Source of the DNA: Pseudomonadota bacterium
GTDB lineage: Bacteria > Pseudomonadota > Alphaproteobacteria > Azospirillales > Azospirillaceae
Direction: 5' to 3'
Assembly (NCBI GenBank): GCA_023423695.1
Contig: JAFAFA010000048.1
Coordinates: forward strand, 1 to 64,000
Length of the DNA: 64,000 nucleotides
Made by a program: the position numbers and the translations under genes. The notes beneath the pieces were generated by a model that had not been told where the DNA came from, did not search any database, and worked only from the letters and a program-made list of their open reading frames with translations. This document shows, piece after piece, positions 8,139 through 18,034 of this stretch. Numbering within the stretch: position 1 is the first letter of the stretch; each line of letters begins with the position of its first letter.

Positions 8139-9227
8139 ATGGTTTCGCCGAAGGATGATGCGGACACCAAGGGATTCCAGCGCGGACTGCCGCGGGTGGC
8201 CGACATCGCGCAGGCGGCGGGGGTGTCCACCGCCACGGTCGACCGCGTGCTGAACCACAGGCCGGGCGTGCGTGCGGCCACGGTGCAGCGGGTGCTGAAG
8301 GCCGCGGCGGAGTTGGACTATCTGCCGGAATCCGAACTGCATGCGGCTGCGGTGCAGAAGCCGATGCGGCTGTCCTTCCTGCTGCCGGCAGGAAACAACC
8401 GCTTCCTGACCGGGCTGGGGGAGATGATCCGCCGGGCCGACGCCATGCTGGCCCCGCACGGGGTGAAGGCACAGGTCGAGTTCATCAAGAGCTTCAACCC
8501 CGAACTGCTGGCCCGCTGCCTGTTCCAGCATGGCCGCCGCGCCGACGGCGTCGCCTTCATGGCGCTGGAGCATCCGGCGGTGCGCGAGGCGGTGGACGCT
8601 CTGGCGGAGCGCAACGTGCCCACGGTGACGCTGATCTCCGACATTCTCAACTGCCGCCGGGCCGGCTATGTCGGGCTGGACAACCGCGCGGCGGGGCGGA
8701 CCGCCGGCTACCTGATCGCACGGTTCCTGGGCAAGCGGCCGGCCAAGGTTGCGATGATCGCCGGCAGCCTCAGCTACCGCGCCCATGAGGACCGCGAGAT
8801 GGGCTTTCTCCATGTCCTGAAGGAGATCGCCCCCGACATCGAGGTGGTCGGCCTGCGTGAGGGCCATGACGATGAGGGCAAGAGCTACCGCCAGACCCGC
8901 ATGCTGCTGGGGCTGCACCCCGATCTCGCCGGGGTCTACAACATCGGCGGCGGAGCGGAGGGCGTGGCCCGCGCGCTGAAGGAGACGCGGCGGGAGCGGG
9001 AGATGGTCTGCATCGGACACGGCCTGACCAACGAGACGCGCGGCCTGCTGATCGACGGCACGCTCGACGCGGTGATCACCCAGGACCCGCGCAACACGCT
9101 GTCGGCCTGCGTGGCGATCTTCACCAACCTGCGGGCCGGCCGCCCGCCGATGCAGGGGGTGGAGACGCCGCGCGGCGAGGTGATCTTCCGCGAGAACCTG
9201 CCGCAAGGCATGCTGCCGGACGAGTGA
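8139..9227 (+). CDS. LacI-family transcriptional regulator
   Basis: This 362-residue protein has the N-terminal helix-turn-helix VADIAQAAGVSTATVDRVLNHRPGVRAATVQRVLKAA, followed by a hinge and a periplasmic-binding-protein-like sensor domain. The sensor resembles the sugar-binding type 1 group (LSFLLPAGNNRFLTGLGEMI, GLDNRAAGRTAGYLIARFLG). It is transcribed divergently from the TRAP/VOC/RuBisCO-like/kinase operon and is its likely local repressor, released by a pathway sugar acid. The ATG at 8139 is used; a TTG immediately upstream could also serve, and no clear ribosome site distinguishes them. Confidence 0.88.
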   Translation: MVSPKDDADTKGFQRGLPRVADIAQAAGVSTATVDRVLNHRPGVRAATVQRVLKAAAELDYLPESELHAAAVQKPMRLSFLLPAGNNRFLTGLGEMIRRADAMLAPHGVKAQVEFIKSFNPELLARCLFQHGRRADGVAFMALEHPAVREAVDALAERNVPTVTLISDILNCRRAGYVGLDNRAAGRTAGYLIARFLGKRPAKVAMIAGSLSYRAHEDREMGFLHVLKEIAPDIEVVGLREGHDDEGKSYRQTRMLLGLHPDLAGVYNIGGGAEGVARALKETRREREMVCIGHGLTNETRGLLIDGTLDAVITQDPRNTLSACVAIFTNLRAGRPPMQGVETPRGEVIFRENLPQGMLPDE

Positions 9228-9371
9228 CGGCCAAAGGCAATGGCCGTGTCGCGCGATTACCGCATATGGGCTGTTACCGGTAACGCGGGTGCGGCATGGT
9301 CCGTCAGACGTTATGCTGGCGCCCGCTCTAATGGCGCCCGCACCCGGCGCCCCCGCAAGCCGAGGGGAGAT

Positions 9372-10294
<923 letters not shown>

Positions 10295-10298
<4 letters not shown>

Positions 10299-11056
10299 AC
10301 CTGCATGCGATCAAGGCCATCTACGTCTTCGAGCTGGCCCGCACCTGGCGCACGTTGTTCCAGAGCATCGCCGGGCCGGTGATCTCCACCTCGCTGTACT
10401 TCATCGTCTTCGGGGCGGCGATCGGCGGACGATTCGCGTCGGTGGAGGGCGTCAGCTACGGCGCGTTCCTCGTCCCCGGACTCGTCATGATGTCGGTGCT
10501 GACGGAAAGCGTGTCGAATGCGTCCTTCGGCATCTACATGCCGCGCTATTCCGGCACGATCTATGAACTGCTGTCGGCCCCCGTCTCTGCCTTCGAGACG
10601 GTGATCGGCTATGTCGGGGCGGCGGCGACCAAGTCCGTCATCCTCGGCACGCTGATCCTGCTGACCGCAAGGCTGTTCGTGGATTTCTCCATCGCCCACC
10701 CGTTCTGGATGGTGGCCTTCCTGGTGATGACGTCGGTGACCTTCAGCCTGCTGGGATTCATCCTGGGCATCTGGGCCGATGGCTGGGAAAAGCTGCAGAT
10801 CGTGCCGATGCTGATCGTCACGCCGCTGGCCTTCCTGGGCGGCAGCTTCTATTCGATCAGCATGCTGCCGCCCTTCTGGCAGAAGGTCACCCTGTTCAAC
10901 CCGGTCGTCTATCTGGTCAGCGGCTTCCGCTGGAGCTTCTACGGCGCCGCCGATGTGCCGGTCGTACTGAGCCTTGCCATGGTCGCGCTGATGATGGCGA
11001 TCTGCCTCGCCATCGTCTGGTGGATCTTCCGTACGGGCTACAAGCTGAAGAACTGA
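10295..11056 (+). CDS. ABC-2 type transporter permease
   Basis: This 253-residue membrane protein has about six predicted segments and the ABC-2 pattern GPVISTSLYFIVFGAAIGGR, then YGAFLVPGLVMMSVLTESVSNASF and PLAFLGGSFYSISMLP near the C-terminus. It is the membrane partner of the upstream ATPase, with which it shares a 4-base overlap. Two copies probably assemble with two ATPases. A convergent hairpin terminator follows at 11069-11110. Confidence 0.9.
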
Positions 11057-11068
11057 GGGCGCGTTTCA

Positions 11069-11110
11069 CGGGTGAGGCGCTCGCCGTTCCGGTCGCAAGC
11101 GCCTCACCCG
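11069..11110. terminator. Bidirectional hairpin between convergent genes
   Basis: A perfect 13-bp stem, CGGGTGAGGCGCT with AGCGCCTCACCCG, encloses a 16-base loop. It lies 13 bases after the ABC permease stop and overlaps the last codons of the convergent hexapeptide-protein gene. No clear T-run follows on either strand, so termination strength is uncertain. Confidence 0.55.
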
Positions 11111-11688
11111 CGACCCGAGGCGATCCGCGCAAGCCCGGCATAGTGCCGGACGTCGAAGGCGATGAACTCGACCTCCGCGTCGGTCACGTCGCGCAGATGC
11201 TTGGCCGGGCTGCCGGCCCAGAGCTGGCGTGCGGGGATGCGCTTGCGCGGGGTCAGGACGGATCCTGCGGCCAGCATGGCGCCGCTTTCCACCACGGCCC
11301 CGTCCAGCACGATGGAGCCGATGCCGATCAGGCAGCCGTCCGCCAGCGTGCAGCCATGCATCCGCACGCCATGGCCGATCACCACGTCGGCGCCGATGAC
11401 GGTGGGATACTCGTTCAGCATGACATGGATGATGGTGCCGTCCTGGATGTTGGTGCGCGGCCCCACCGTGATGCTGTGGTCGTCGCCGCGCAGGACGCAG
11501 CCGTACCAGACGCTGGCCTCCGCTCCGATGGTGACGTCGCCCACCACCACCGCGCCGGGGGCGATGTAGGCGTCGGCGGCGATGCGCGGCCACACCCCCT
11601 TGAAGGGCTGGATGATGGCGCCGGGATGGCGGGCCAGCAGGGCCTCGCCGGTCTCAAAAGCCGTTTCGGGTGCGCTCTCGGAGGTCAT
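11104..11688 (-). CDS. Gamma-carbonic-anhydrase-like hexapeptide-repeat protein (CaiE/PaaY-like)
   Basis: This 194-residue protein is built from left-handed beta-helix hexapeptide repeats (IAPGAVVVGDVTIGAEASVWYG...). The three metal-binding histidines of gamma carbonic anhydrases are recognisable in NIQDGTIIH, VIGHGV and RMHGC. Members near CoA-transferases, such as CaiE and PaaY, act as CoA thioesterases or accessory proteins rather than housekeeping anhydrases. It is the last gene of the LysR/TRAP operon, 22 bases after the CoA-transferase. An AGGAAAG site precedes the ATG at 11688. A thioesterase that salvages CoA from dead-end esters is a reasonable but unproven role. Confidence 0.8.
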   Translation of the reverse strand: MTSESAPETAFETGEALLARHPGAIIQPFKGVWPRIAADAYIAPGAVVVGDVTIGAEASVWYGCVLRGDDHSITVGPRTNIQDGTIIHVMLNEYPTVIGADVVIGHGVRMHGCTLADGCLIGIGSIVLDGAVVESGAMLAAGSVLTPRKRIPARQLWAGSPAKHLRDVTDAEVEFIAFDVRHYAGLARIASGRG

Positions 11689-11710
11689 CGCTTCTTTCCT
11701 TTTTTGCCGG

Positions 11711-12952
11711 TCAGGAGGCGAGCCGTTTCTCTCCCGCCTCCGCCTTCGGTCCTTCCGCCGGATCGGCCACCACCCCGGCGGCGAGCAGCCGGTCGATCTC
11801 CACCGAAGTATAGCCCAGTTCCGCCAGCAGCGCCGCGCTCTGTGCGCCCACCGGCGGCAGCGCCATGCGCGGGCCCAGCCGCTGCCCGTCCAGCGTCAGC
11901 GGCAGCAGCGGCACGCGCGTCTCTCCGCCGGTCTCGGTGGTGATGGAGGCGAGGCCGCCGCTCTCGTTCAGGTGGGGATCGTCGAACAGCTCCTCCGGCC
12001 GGTTGATCGGGGCGTAGGGCAGGCCGTTGCGCTCGAACAGTTCGGCGATCTCGGCCTTGCTGTAGGCGGCGAGGCGGCGGCGGATTTCCGGCAGCATCCA
12101 GTCGCGGGCGAGGCAGCGCTTGGTGTTGCCGTCCAGCCTGGGGTCGGACAGCAGATCGTCGAAGCCGAAGGCGGTGCAGAAGGTCCGCCACTGCACGTCG
12201 CTGACGGCCCCCAGGAAGATCTGCTCGCCGTCCTTCACTTCGAAGGTGTCGTAGATGCTGAAGGCGGCGATGCGTTCGGGGAAGGGGGGCGGGGCTTCGC
12301 CGGTCACGGCGAACTGCTGCATATGCTGGGCCGACAGCAGGACGCAGGTCTCATAGAGCCCGGACTGGATGTCCTGGCCGCGGCCGGTGGCGTCGCGGGT
12401 GCGCAGCGCCGCCATGATGCCGATCACCCCGAACATGCCGCCCATGATGTCGTTGACCGAGCTGCCGGCACGGAGCGGCCGGCCGGTGGGGCCGGTCATG
12501 TAGGCGAGCCCGGCCATCATCTGCACCACCTCGTCCAGCGCGGTGCGCTTCTCGTAGGGGCCAGGCAGGAAGCCCTTCAGCGACAGGTTGATGATGCGCG
12601 GGTTGCGCGCGGCAAGGCTGGCGTAATCGAGCCCGTAGCGCGCCATCAGTCCGGGGCGGAAATTCTCCAGCACCACATCGGCGGTGTCGACCAGCCGGTG
12701 GACGGCGGCCAGCCCGTCGGCGCTGTTCAGATCGACGGCCAGCGACTTCTTGTTCCGGTTGAAGGTGCGGAAGAAGCCCGCGGCGGCCCCCGGCAAGGCG
12801 CGGGTCTTGTCGCCGGTCACCGGTTCCACCTTGATCACGTCGGCGCCGAGATCGCCCAGGATCATGCCGCAGGTCGGCCCCATCACCATGTGGGAGAATT
12901 CGACGACACGGATGCCGGCCAGGGGGAGGTTGGGGGTGGTGGCGTCAGGCAT
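11711..12952 (-). CDS. Class III CoA-transferase (CaiB/BaiF family)
   Basis: This 413-residue protein carries the family III pattern GIRVVEFSHMVMGPTCGMILGDLGADVIKVEP at the N-terminus and VVLENFRPGLMARYGLDY. The catalytic aspartate is expected in SSVNDIMGGMFG (residue ~168), which forms the aspartyl-CoA anhydride. These enzymes move CoA from a donor such as succinyl-CoA to a carboxylic acid. Its ATG overlaps the stop of the upstream lyase by 8 bases, so both are made together. The lyase context suggests activation of a hydroxy-dicarboxylate such as citramalate, itaconate-derived acids or 3-hydroxy-3-methylglutarate. Confidence 0.88.
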   Translation of the reverse strand: MPDATTPNLPLAGIRVVEFSHMVMGPTCGMILGDLGADVIKVEPVTGDKTRALPGAAAGFFRTFNRNKKSLAVDLNSADGLAAVHRLVDTADVVLENFRPGLMARYGLDYASLAARNPRIINLSLKGFLPGPYEKRTALDEVVQMMAGLAYMTGPTGRPLRAGSSVNDIMGGMFGVIGIMAALRTRDATGRGQDIQSGLYETCVLLSAQHMQQFAVTGEAPPPFPERIAAFSIYDTFEVKDGEQIFLGAVSDVQWRTFCTAFGFDDLLSDPRLDGNTKRCLARDWMLPEIRRRLAAYSKAEIAELFERNGLPYAPINRPEELFDDPHLNESGGLASITTETGGETRVPLLPLTLDGQRLGPRMALPPVGAQSAALLAELGYTSVEIDRLLAAGVVADPAEGPKAEAGEKRLAS

Positions 12953-13877
12953 GGACGGGGCTCCGGTGGAAATGCTTCGGCAGTCCGGCGGTGGCGAGCT
13001 TGCCGTGCAGGGGCTGGCCGGGAAGAAGGGTGGCGAGCAGGCGTTGCGCCTCGATCAGGGCATCCAGGTCGATGCCGGTGTCGAAGCCCATCGAGTCCAG
13101 CATGAAGACCAGATCCTCCGTCGCGACGTTGCCGCTGGCGCCGGGGGCGTGCGGGCAGCCGCCGAGCCCTCCCAGCGAGGAGTCGAACTCCCGGATGCCG
13201 ATGTCCAGCACCGCCAGGCAGTTGGCGAGGCCGAGGCCGCGGGTGTCGTGGAAATGGGCGCTTTGCAGCCGGTTGCCGGCGACCTCCTTGACCCGCTTGT
13301 AGAGGCGGCGGACCTGGGCCGGATTTGCGTAACCAACAGTGTCGGCCAGCGCCACGCGGTCGGCCCCGGCCTCCAGGCAGGCTTCGGCGAGGCGGACCAC
13401 GTCGTCCTCCGGCACCTCGCCCTGGATGGTGCAGCCGAAGGCGGTCGAGATTCCGGCGTCGATGCGGGTTTTGTATCCGCCCTCGTCGCGGGCGCGGCAG
13501 ACGCGGGCCAGTTCCTCCACCGACTCTTCGCGGGTCTTGCGGATGTTGGCGCGGCTGTGCGCCTCGCTGGCCGACAGGGGCAGGACGATGACGTCGGAGC
13601 CAGCGGCCAGCGCCGCCACGGCGCCCTTCAGGTTGGGGGCCAGGGTGTGGACGATGACGCCGGACAGCTTGCTGGCGCCGGCCACCACATCGGCCGCGTC
13701 GGCCATCTGGGGCAGCAGCCTGGGCGGAACGAAGGAGGCGGCTTCGAAGCGGCGGACGCCGGCGCGGTGCTCGGCCTCCAACCAGCGCAGCTTGTCGGCG
13801 GTAGGCACCACGCGGTCGAGAATCTGGAGCCCGTCGCGCAGGCCGACCTCGACGATGGTCACGGGGTCTTTCGTCAT
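12945..13877 (-). CDS. HMG-CoA lyase family protein (hydroxyacyl-CoA aldol lyase)
   Basis: This 310-residue TIM-barrel enzyme of the DRE-metallolyase family has the catalytic motif VGLRDGLQ (R14, D15), the metal-binding HFHDTRGLG and the mobile-loop signature GGLGGCPHAPGASGNVATED, whose Cys is conserved in HMG-CoA lyases. It cleaves 3-hydroxy-3-methylglutaryl-CoA to acetyl-CoA and acetoacetate, or related citramalyl-type CoA esters. It lies between the TRAP permease and the CoA-transferase in one minus-strand operon. GGAGGA precedes the ATG at 13877. With no leucine-degradation genes beside it, use on an imported acid is more likely than on a leucine intermediate. Confidence 0.88.
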   Translation of the reverse strand: MTKDPVTIVEVGLRDGLQILDRVVPTADKLRWLEAEHRAGVRRFEAASFVPPRLLPQMADAADVVAGASKLSGVIVHTLAPNLKGAVAALAAGSDVIVLPLSASEAHSRANIRKTREESVEELARVCRARDEGGYKTRIDAGISTAFGCTIQGEVPEDDVVRLAEACLEAGADRVALADTVGYANPAQVRRLYKRVKEVAGNRLQSAHFHDTRGLGLANCLAVLDIGIREFDSSLGGLGGCPHAPGASGNVATEDLVFMLDSMGFDTGIDLDALIEAQRLLATLLPGQPLHGKLATAGLPKHFHRSPVHA

Positions 13878-13962
13878 GGCAAGGGTCCTCCGTTCGGATG
13901 CGCCGGGAGGGGGCGCATCCGGTGGAAACGGGAAGGGAGAAGTCGGAACGTTTAAAGTGCGG

Positions 13963-15246
13963 TCAGATGCCGAAGCCCGCGGCCTGCGGCAGCCAGAGCG
14001 ACAGCGACGGAACCAGCCAGGTCACGAACAGGCCCGCCATCATCAGCAGCACATAGGGCAGGGCGCCGCGCGTCACCTCGGCGAGGGACGATGTCGTGAT
14101 GCCCTTGATGACGAACAGGTTCATGCCGACCGGCGGGGTGATCAGCGCCAGTTCCAGGTTGATCATCAGCATCACGCCATACCAGATCGGGTTGATGCCC
14201 AGCGCGGTCATCACCGGCAGGATGATGGGGGTGGTGATCAGGATGATGGCGATGGTCTCCAGGAACATGCCCAGGATGAAGATCGCGAACATCACTGCCA
14301 GGATGAAGCCGCCCTGAGACAGCCCCAGCGCCGTCACCGTCTCCATGATCTGGGCCGGCAGGCGGATGATGGTGATGGCGTGGCCGAACATGCCGGCGGC
14401 GGCGATGATCATGAACAGCATGGCGCTGGTCCGCATCGTCTGCACGCCGCAATCCAGCAGGTCGGCGAAGGAGACGTTGCGGTAGACCAGCAGCGCCACC
14501 GCCAGCGCATAGACCGCACCGACCGCCGCCGCCTCGCCCGGCGTGAAGACGCCGAGATAGATGCCGCCCAGGATCAGCGGCGGCATCAGAACCGCCCAGA
14601 TCGACTTGCGGAAGGCGGCGGCGACCGTGCCGAAGCCGGGCCAGGGCTGCGATTGCACGCTGTCCTGACCCCTGGCCCGCAGCCAGCTGTAGCCGGCGAA
14701 CAGCACCGCCATCAGCAGGCCCGGAATGATCCCGGCCAGGAACAGGGCGCCGATGGATGCGTCGGTGACGATGGCGTAGAGGATCATCGGCCCCGAGGGC
14801 GGGATCAGGATGCCCAGCGTGCCGCCGGCGGCGATCAGCCCGTAGGTGTCGCGCTGGCGGTAGCCGTAGCGCTTCATCTGCGGGATGGAGATCGAGCCGA
14901 TGGTCAGCGCCGTCGCCACCGATGAGCCGGAGATGGTCGAAAAGATGGTGCAGGACAGGATGGTGGCGAAGCTGAGCCCGCCCTTGATGTGCCCGACCAG
15001 CGTGTTCGACATCTCGTAGAGGTCGTCGACCACCTTGGCCTTGATCATGATGTGCGCCATGAAGGCGAACATCGGGATGGTGGCGAGCAGCGGGTTGTTC
15101 AGGCTGGAGAACACCGCGTCGGCCATGCTGTCGATGCTGCCCTCGAACAAAGCCAGCACGCCGAGCGAGGTGAGGGAGAGTGCCGCGAAGATCGGCATGC
15201 CGCTGAACAGCAGGAGCAGCAGCAGGCCCAGGATCAGGAACGTCAT
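13963..15246 (-). CDS. TRAP transporter large permease (DctM family)
   Basis: This 427-residue protein has about 12 hydrophobic segments and the DctM signatures GLIAAGGTLGILIPPSGPMILYA and NPLLATIPMFAFMAHIMIKA, plus LITPPVGMNLFVIKG near the end. It forms the sodium-coupled channel of the second TRAP system. Its start codon overlaps the stop of the small permease by one base (TGATG). It is followed after 85 bases by the lyase gene. Confidence 0.93.
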   Translation of the reverse strand: MTFLILGLLLLLLFSGMPIFAALSLTSLGVLALFEGSIDSMADAVFSSLNNPLLATIPMFAFMAHIMIKAKVVDDLYEMSNTLVGHIKGGLSFATILSCTIFSTISGSSVATALTIGSISIPQMKRYGYRQRDTYGLIAAGGTLGILIPPSGPMILYAIVTDASIGALFLAGIIPGLLMAVLFAGYSWLRARGQDSVQSQPWPGFGTVAAAFRKSIWAVLMPPLILGGIYLGVFTPGEAAAVGAVYALAVALLVYRNVSFADLLDCGVQTMRTSAMLFMIIAAAGMFGHAITIIRLPAQIMETVTALGLSQGGFILAVMFAIFILGMFLETIAIILITTPIILPVMTALGINPIWYGVMLMINLELALITPPVGMNLFVIKGITTSSLAEVTRGALPYVLLMMAGLFVTWLVPSLSLWLPQAAGFGI

Positions 15247-15821
15247 CAGTGACCTCCCCCCTTCTCATCCGTCCCGTCGCCCGCCAGGACGGCGAGCAGC
15301 TTGGCGAAGGCGACGATCCCCAGCAGGGCGGCGCCGATGGGAAGCGTCGCCTGCGGGATCCACATCGGCAGCTCCAGCTGGCCCGGCGAGAAGGCGTCGA
15401 AATCGTAGGAGAACATGGCTGTGTGCCAGCCGGTGCGGGCCAGCAGAACGGCGAAGACCAGCACCGCCAGATTGGCCCAGGCATCCAGCCAGCGCCGGCC
15501 GCGCGGACCGACGAATCCCATGATCAGATCGATGCGGATGTGATGGCCGGTGCGCAGCGCCTCCGCCGCACCGGCCATCACCATGGCGACGACCATGAAG
15601 CCGCAGGCCTCGTCCACCCCCTCCAACGGGTGTCCCGCGACATAGCGGGCGAAGACACCGGCAGTGGTCAGGGCCAGCACGACGACGATCAGCAGGATGC
15701 TGAGCGCGCCGCCGACGCGCGACAGAACCGACGCGGTGCCGGTCAGCAGGCGCAGGGCGCCGCGGGACGCGCCCCTGCCGCTTGCAGGCGTAGCGGTGTC
15801 GGGGGTGGACATGCTGCTCAT
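15246..15821 (-). CDS. TRAP transporter small permease (DctQ family)
   Basis: This 191-residue protein has four predicted helices and the DctQ motif GVFARYVAGHPLEGVDEACGFMVV. A hydrophilic alanine-rich N-terminal tail of about 30 residues precedes helix 1. The ATG at 15821 was chosen because AAGAGGGGA lies a few bases upstream; a GTG at 15839 would overlap the binding-protein stop and has no site. It pairs with the DctM protein immediately downstream. Confidence 0.9.
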   Translation of the reverse strand: MSSMSTPDTATPASGRGASRGALRLLTGTASVLSRVGGALSILLIVVVLALTTAGVFARYVAGHPLEGVDEACGFMVVAMVMAGAAEALRTGHHIRIDLIMGFVGPRGRRWLDAWANLAVLVFAVLLARTGWHTAMFSYDFDAFSPGQLELPMWIPQATLPIGAALLGIVAFAKLLAVLAGDGTDEKGGGH

Positions 15822-15835
15822 GGCCGGTCCCCTCT

Positions 15836-16873
15836 TCACTGGAGCTTGTTGACGAGTTCCAGAAGCTTGCGTCCGTCAGCGCCGGTTTCGTCGGCGAAGC
15901 CCTCGGCGAAGGCGGGAGCCATCGCGGCCTTGAAGGCGGCATTCTCCTCCGGCGTCGCGATGTGAACCTTGACGCCCTTCGATTCCAGTTCTGCCGGAGC
16001 GTTGGCGGCGGCCTCCTGCGAGGCTTCGATCGCCCAGCCGGAAGCAAGGTCGCCGGCCTTCTTCAGGGCGGCCTTGTCCTTGTCGGTCAGCTTGTTGTAC
16101 CAGCCGGGATTGACGTAGCCGTGCAGGTAGGCGGCCAGCGCCGGCACCACGGTCATGTGGTCCTGCACCTCGTAGTATTTGCGCGACCAGGCGGCGGCGA
16201 CGTCGGTGATGGCGGAGTCGATGACGCCGGTCGCCAGTGCCTGATAGACCTCGCTGCCGGGGATCGCCACCGGGGTGGCGCCCATCGCCTTCAGCCCGCG
16301 GTCGAAGGCGGGGCCGATGCCGCGCATCTTCTGGCCCTGGAAATCCGCCGGCTTCAGCAGAGGCTTGCCTTTGGAGGTGAAGACACTGGTGTTGGTCTGG
16401 AACATCCAGACGACGTTCTTCACGCCCTTCTTCAGCAGCCGCTCCTCAAGGAAGGCGGCGGCTTCGGAGTCCGGCCATTTCTTCCATGCCTCGATCGAGG
16501 ACATGGTGTAGGGGCCGACCGTGACGTTCATCAGCGGCAGGGTCTTGCCCCATTGGAAATTCAGCGAGAAGGCGCATTCGATGTCGCCCTTGGCGACGGC
16601 GAGGATGTTCTCGTTGGCCTTGATCAGGCTGTCGGAACCGAACACCTGGACGTCCAGATTGCCGTCGGACAGGGTCTTCACCTCAGCCGCCCAGCGCTCG
16701 ACGACCTTTGCGATGTGATGGGACGGCGGCAGCTGATGGCTGCAGCGCATCCGCGTCGCCGCCTCCGCATCCGTCGGCAGCGCTGTCAGAGCCGTGGCCG
16801 AAGCGGCGGCGAGCAGCGCCAGCATCGGCTTCGCGCGGGTAATACCATGGGCGGACGTCTTGATGATCGTCAT
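15836..16873 (-). CDS. TRAP transporter substrate-binding protein (DctP family)
   Basis: This 345-residue protein has an N-terminal signal peptide (hydrophobic ~20-32, cleavage near AEAATRM). The DctP fold shows in RCSHQLPPSHHIAKVVERWAAEV, the Arg-containing FQGQKMRGIGP (~165-180) and GSEVYQALATGVIDSAITD. It captures an organic acid in the periplasm for the DctQM pair downstream. A GGAGGT ribosome site precedes the ATG at 16873. It is the first structural gene after the LysR regulator, which lies 160 bases upstream on the same strand. It is clearly distinct from the binding protein at 7.0-8.0 kb. Confidence 0.92.
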   Translation of the reverse strand: MTIIKTSAHGITRAKPMLALLAAASATALTALPTDAEAATRMRCSHQLPPSHHIAKVVERWAAEVKTLSDGNLDVQVFGSDSLIKANENILAVAKGDIECAFSLNFQWGKTLPLMNVTVGPYTMSSIEAWKKWPDSEAAAFLEERLLKKGVKNVVWMFQTNTSVFTSKGKPLLKPADFQGQKMRGIGPAFDRGLKAMGATPVAIPGSEVYQALATGVIDSAITDVAAAWSRKYYEVQDHMTVVPALAAYLHGYVNPGWYNKLTDKDKAALKKAGDLASGWAIEASQEAAANAPAELESKGVKVHIATPEENAAFKAAMAPAFAEGFADETGADGRKLLELVNKLQ

Positions 16874-17032
16874 GTCCTGCACCTCCCTCCGGTGGTTCGT
16901 TGCGGCGTTCCGGCGGCGGATAAGCCATGGCCGGACGCCGGGCCCATTCAACTGCGGGCCCTTGGATTGTTTGCCTACGAAGCAGATCACCACGGGGAGG
17001 CAGGGTCGTAAAATATAAAGAAAAGAAGCGAG

Positions 17033-17986
17033 CTATCTGGTTTCGAGATGGATATCGCGCAGCCGGCCGGGCCATCGGCCGCTCGCCTGCGCCTCGTGCA
17101 CCACGTCGACCATCAGCCGCCGGGCTTCCATCACCGCGCGGGAGGCGGTCTTGATGCGCGAGGACACCAGATACAGGGTGCGTCCCATCGTCGGATTGAC
17201 CACCGGCCGGGCCACCAGTTCGCCGCGGGCGATCTCGTCACCGGCAAGCGCCGCAGACTGGATGGTGACGCCCAGCCCGGCGCTGACCGCCCGTTTCAGC
17301 GGGATGGCCGATTCGATTTCCATATAGACCTTCGCGGCGATGGCGTTGCGCACCTCGGCATCGCTGGCGAGCGCCTGCAGCACGGCGGTGCGGCCGGGCA
17401 TGATCAGCGGCAGGCGGAGCGCGTCGGCCAGATCGATGGGCCCCCCGTCGCCGAGCATCGCGCGGGTGCCGAGACAGACCAGCTCCTCGTCCAGCAGCGG
17501 AACGCCTTCCAGCCGGTCGTCGTTGGGGGGCACCAGGGTCAGGGCGATGTCGGCCTGACCGGACAGCATCCACTGGTGCATGATCTCGCTGTGCGCCTCG
17601 ATGACGCGGAGCTTCACCTCGGTCAGGGTGGAGGCGACCCGGCGGATGAAGGGCAGGCCGATGGCCTCCATCGCGGTGTAGTTGAAGCCGACCATCACCG
17701 GCCCCACCACCGCCCGCGCCAGCGACAGCACGTCCAACTCCGCCTGCTCCAGCGCGTGCAGCACGCCCCTGGCGTGGGCGTGGAGCCGCTCCCCCGCCTC
17801 GGTCCGGCTGACGCCGCGCGGCTGCCGCACCAGAAGCTGGACGCCCAGATCCTCCTCCAGCGTCGCCACATGCTGGCTGATCGCCGACTGGGCGACGTTC
17901 AGAAACTCGCTGGCCTTGGAAAAGCTGCCCAGCTCACAGACGGCGACGAAATAGCGGAGACGGCGGAAGTCCAGTTTGGTCGACAT
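17033..17986 (-). CDS. LysR-family transcriptional regulator
   Basis: This 317-residue protein has the LysR winged helix at the N-terminus (LRYFVAVCELGSFSKASEFLNVAQSAISQHVATLEEDLGVQLLVR) and a two-subdomain co-inducer-binding region (VMVGFNYTAMEAIGLPFIRRV onward). It is oriented with, and directly upstream of, the TRAP/lyase/CoA-transferase operon. This is less common than divergent placement but points to control of that operon. The ATG at 17986 is favoured by AAAGG five bases upstream; a GTG at 18001 would add five residues. Confidence 0.88.
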   Translation of the reverse strand: MSTKLDFRRLRYFVAVCELGSFSKASEFLNVAQSAISQHVATLEEDLGVQLLVRQPRGVSRTEAGERLHAHARGVLHALEQAELDVLSLARAVVGPVMVGFNYTAMEAIGLPFIRRVASTLTEVKLRVIEAHSEIMHQWMLSGQADIALTLVPPNDDRLEGVPLLDEELVCLGTRAMLGDGGPIDLADALRLPLIMPGRTAVLQALASDAEVRNAIAAKVYMEIESAIPLKRAVSAGLGVTIQSAALAGDEIARGELVARPVVNPTMGRTLYLVSSRIKTASRAVMEARRLMVDVVHEAQASGRWPGRLRDIHLETR

Positions 17987-18034
17987 TCGGACCTTTCCCA
18001 CGGTTACCTGGCGACGTTGCGCCGGTTTGAGAGA

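Noticed and set aside
9240..9371. An N-terminal extension of the ABC-2 ATPase to 9240
   Set aside because: The extra residues are Arg-rich and unlike the family, while the ATG at 9372 has a strong GAGGGGAGA site and the canonical N-terminus.
16940..16961. GGGCCC-N10-GGGCCC as a terminator upstream of the second TRAP binding protein
   Set aside because: Each arm is self-complementary, there is no T-run, and the site lies within the presumed leader between the LysR gene and the TRAP gene.
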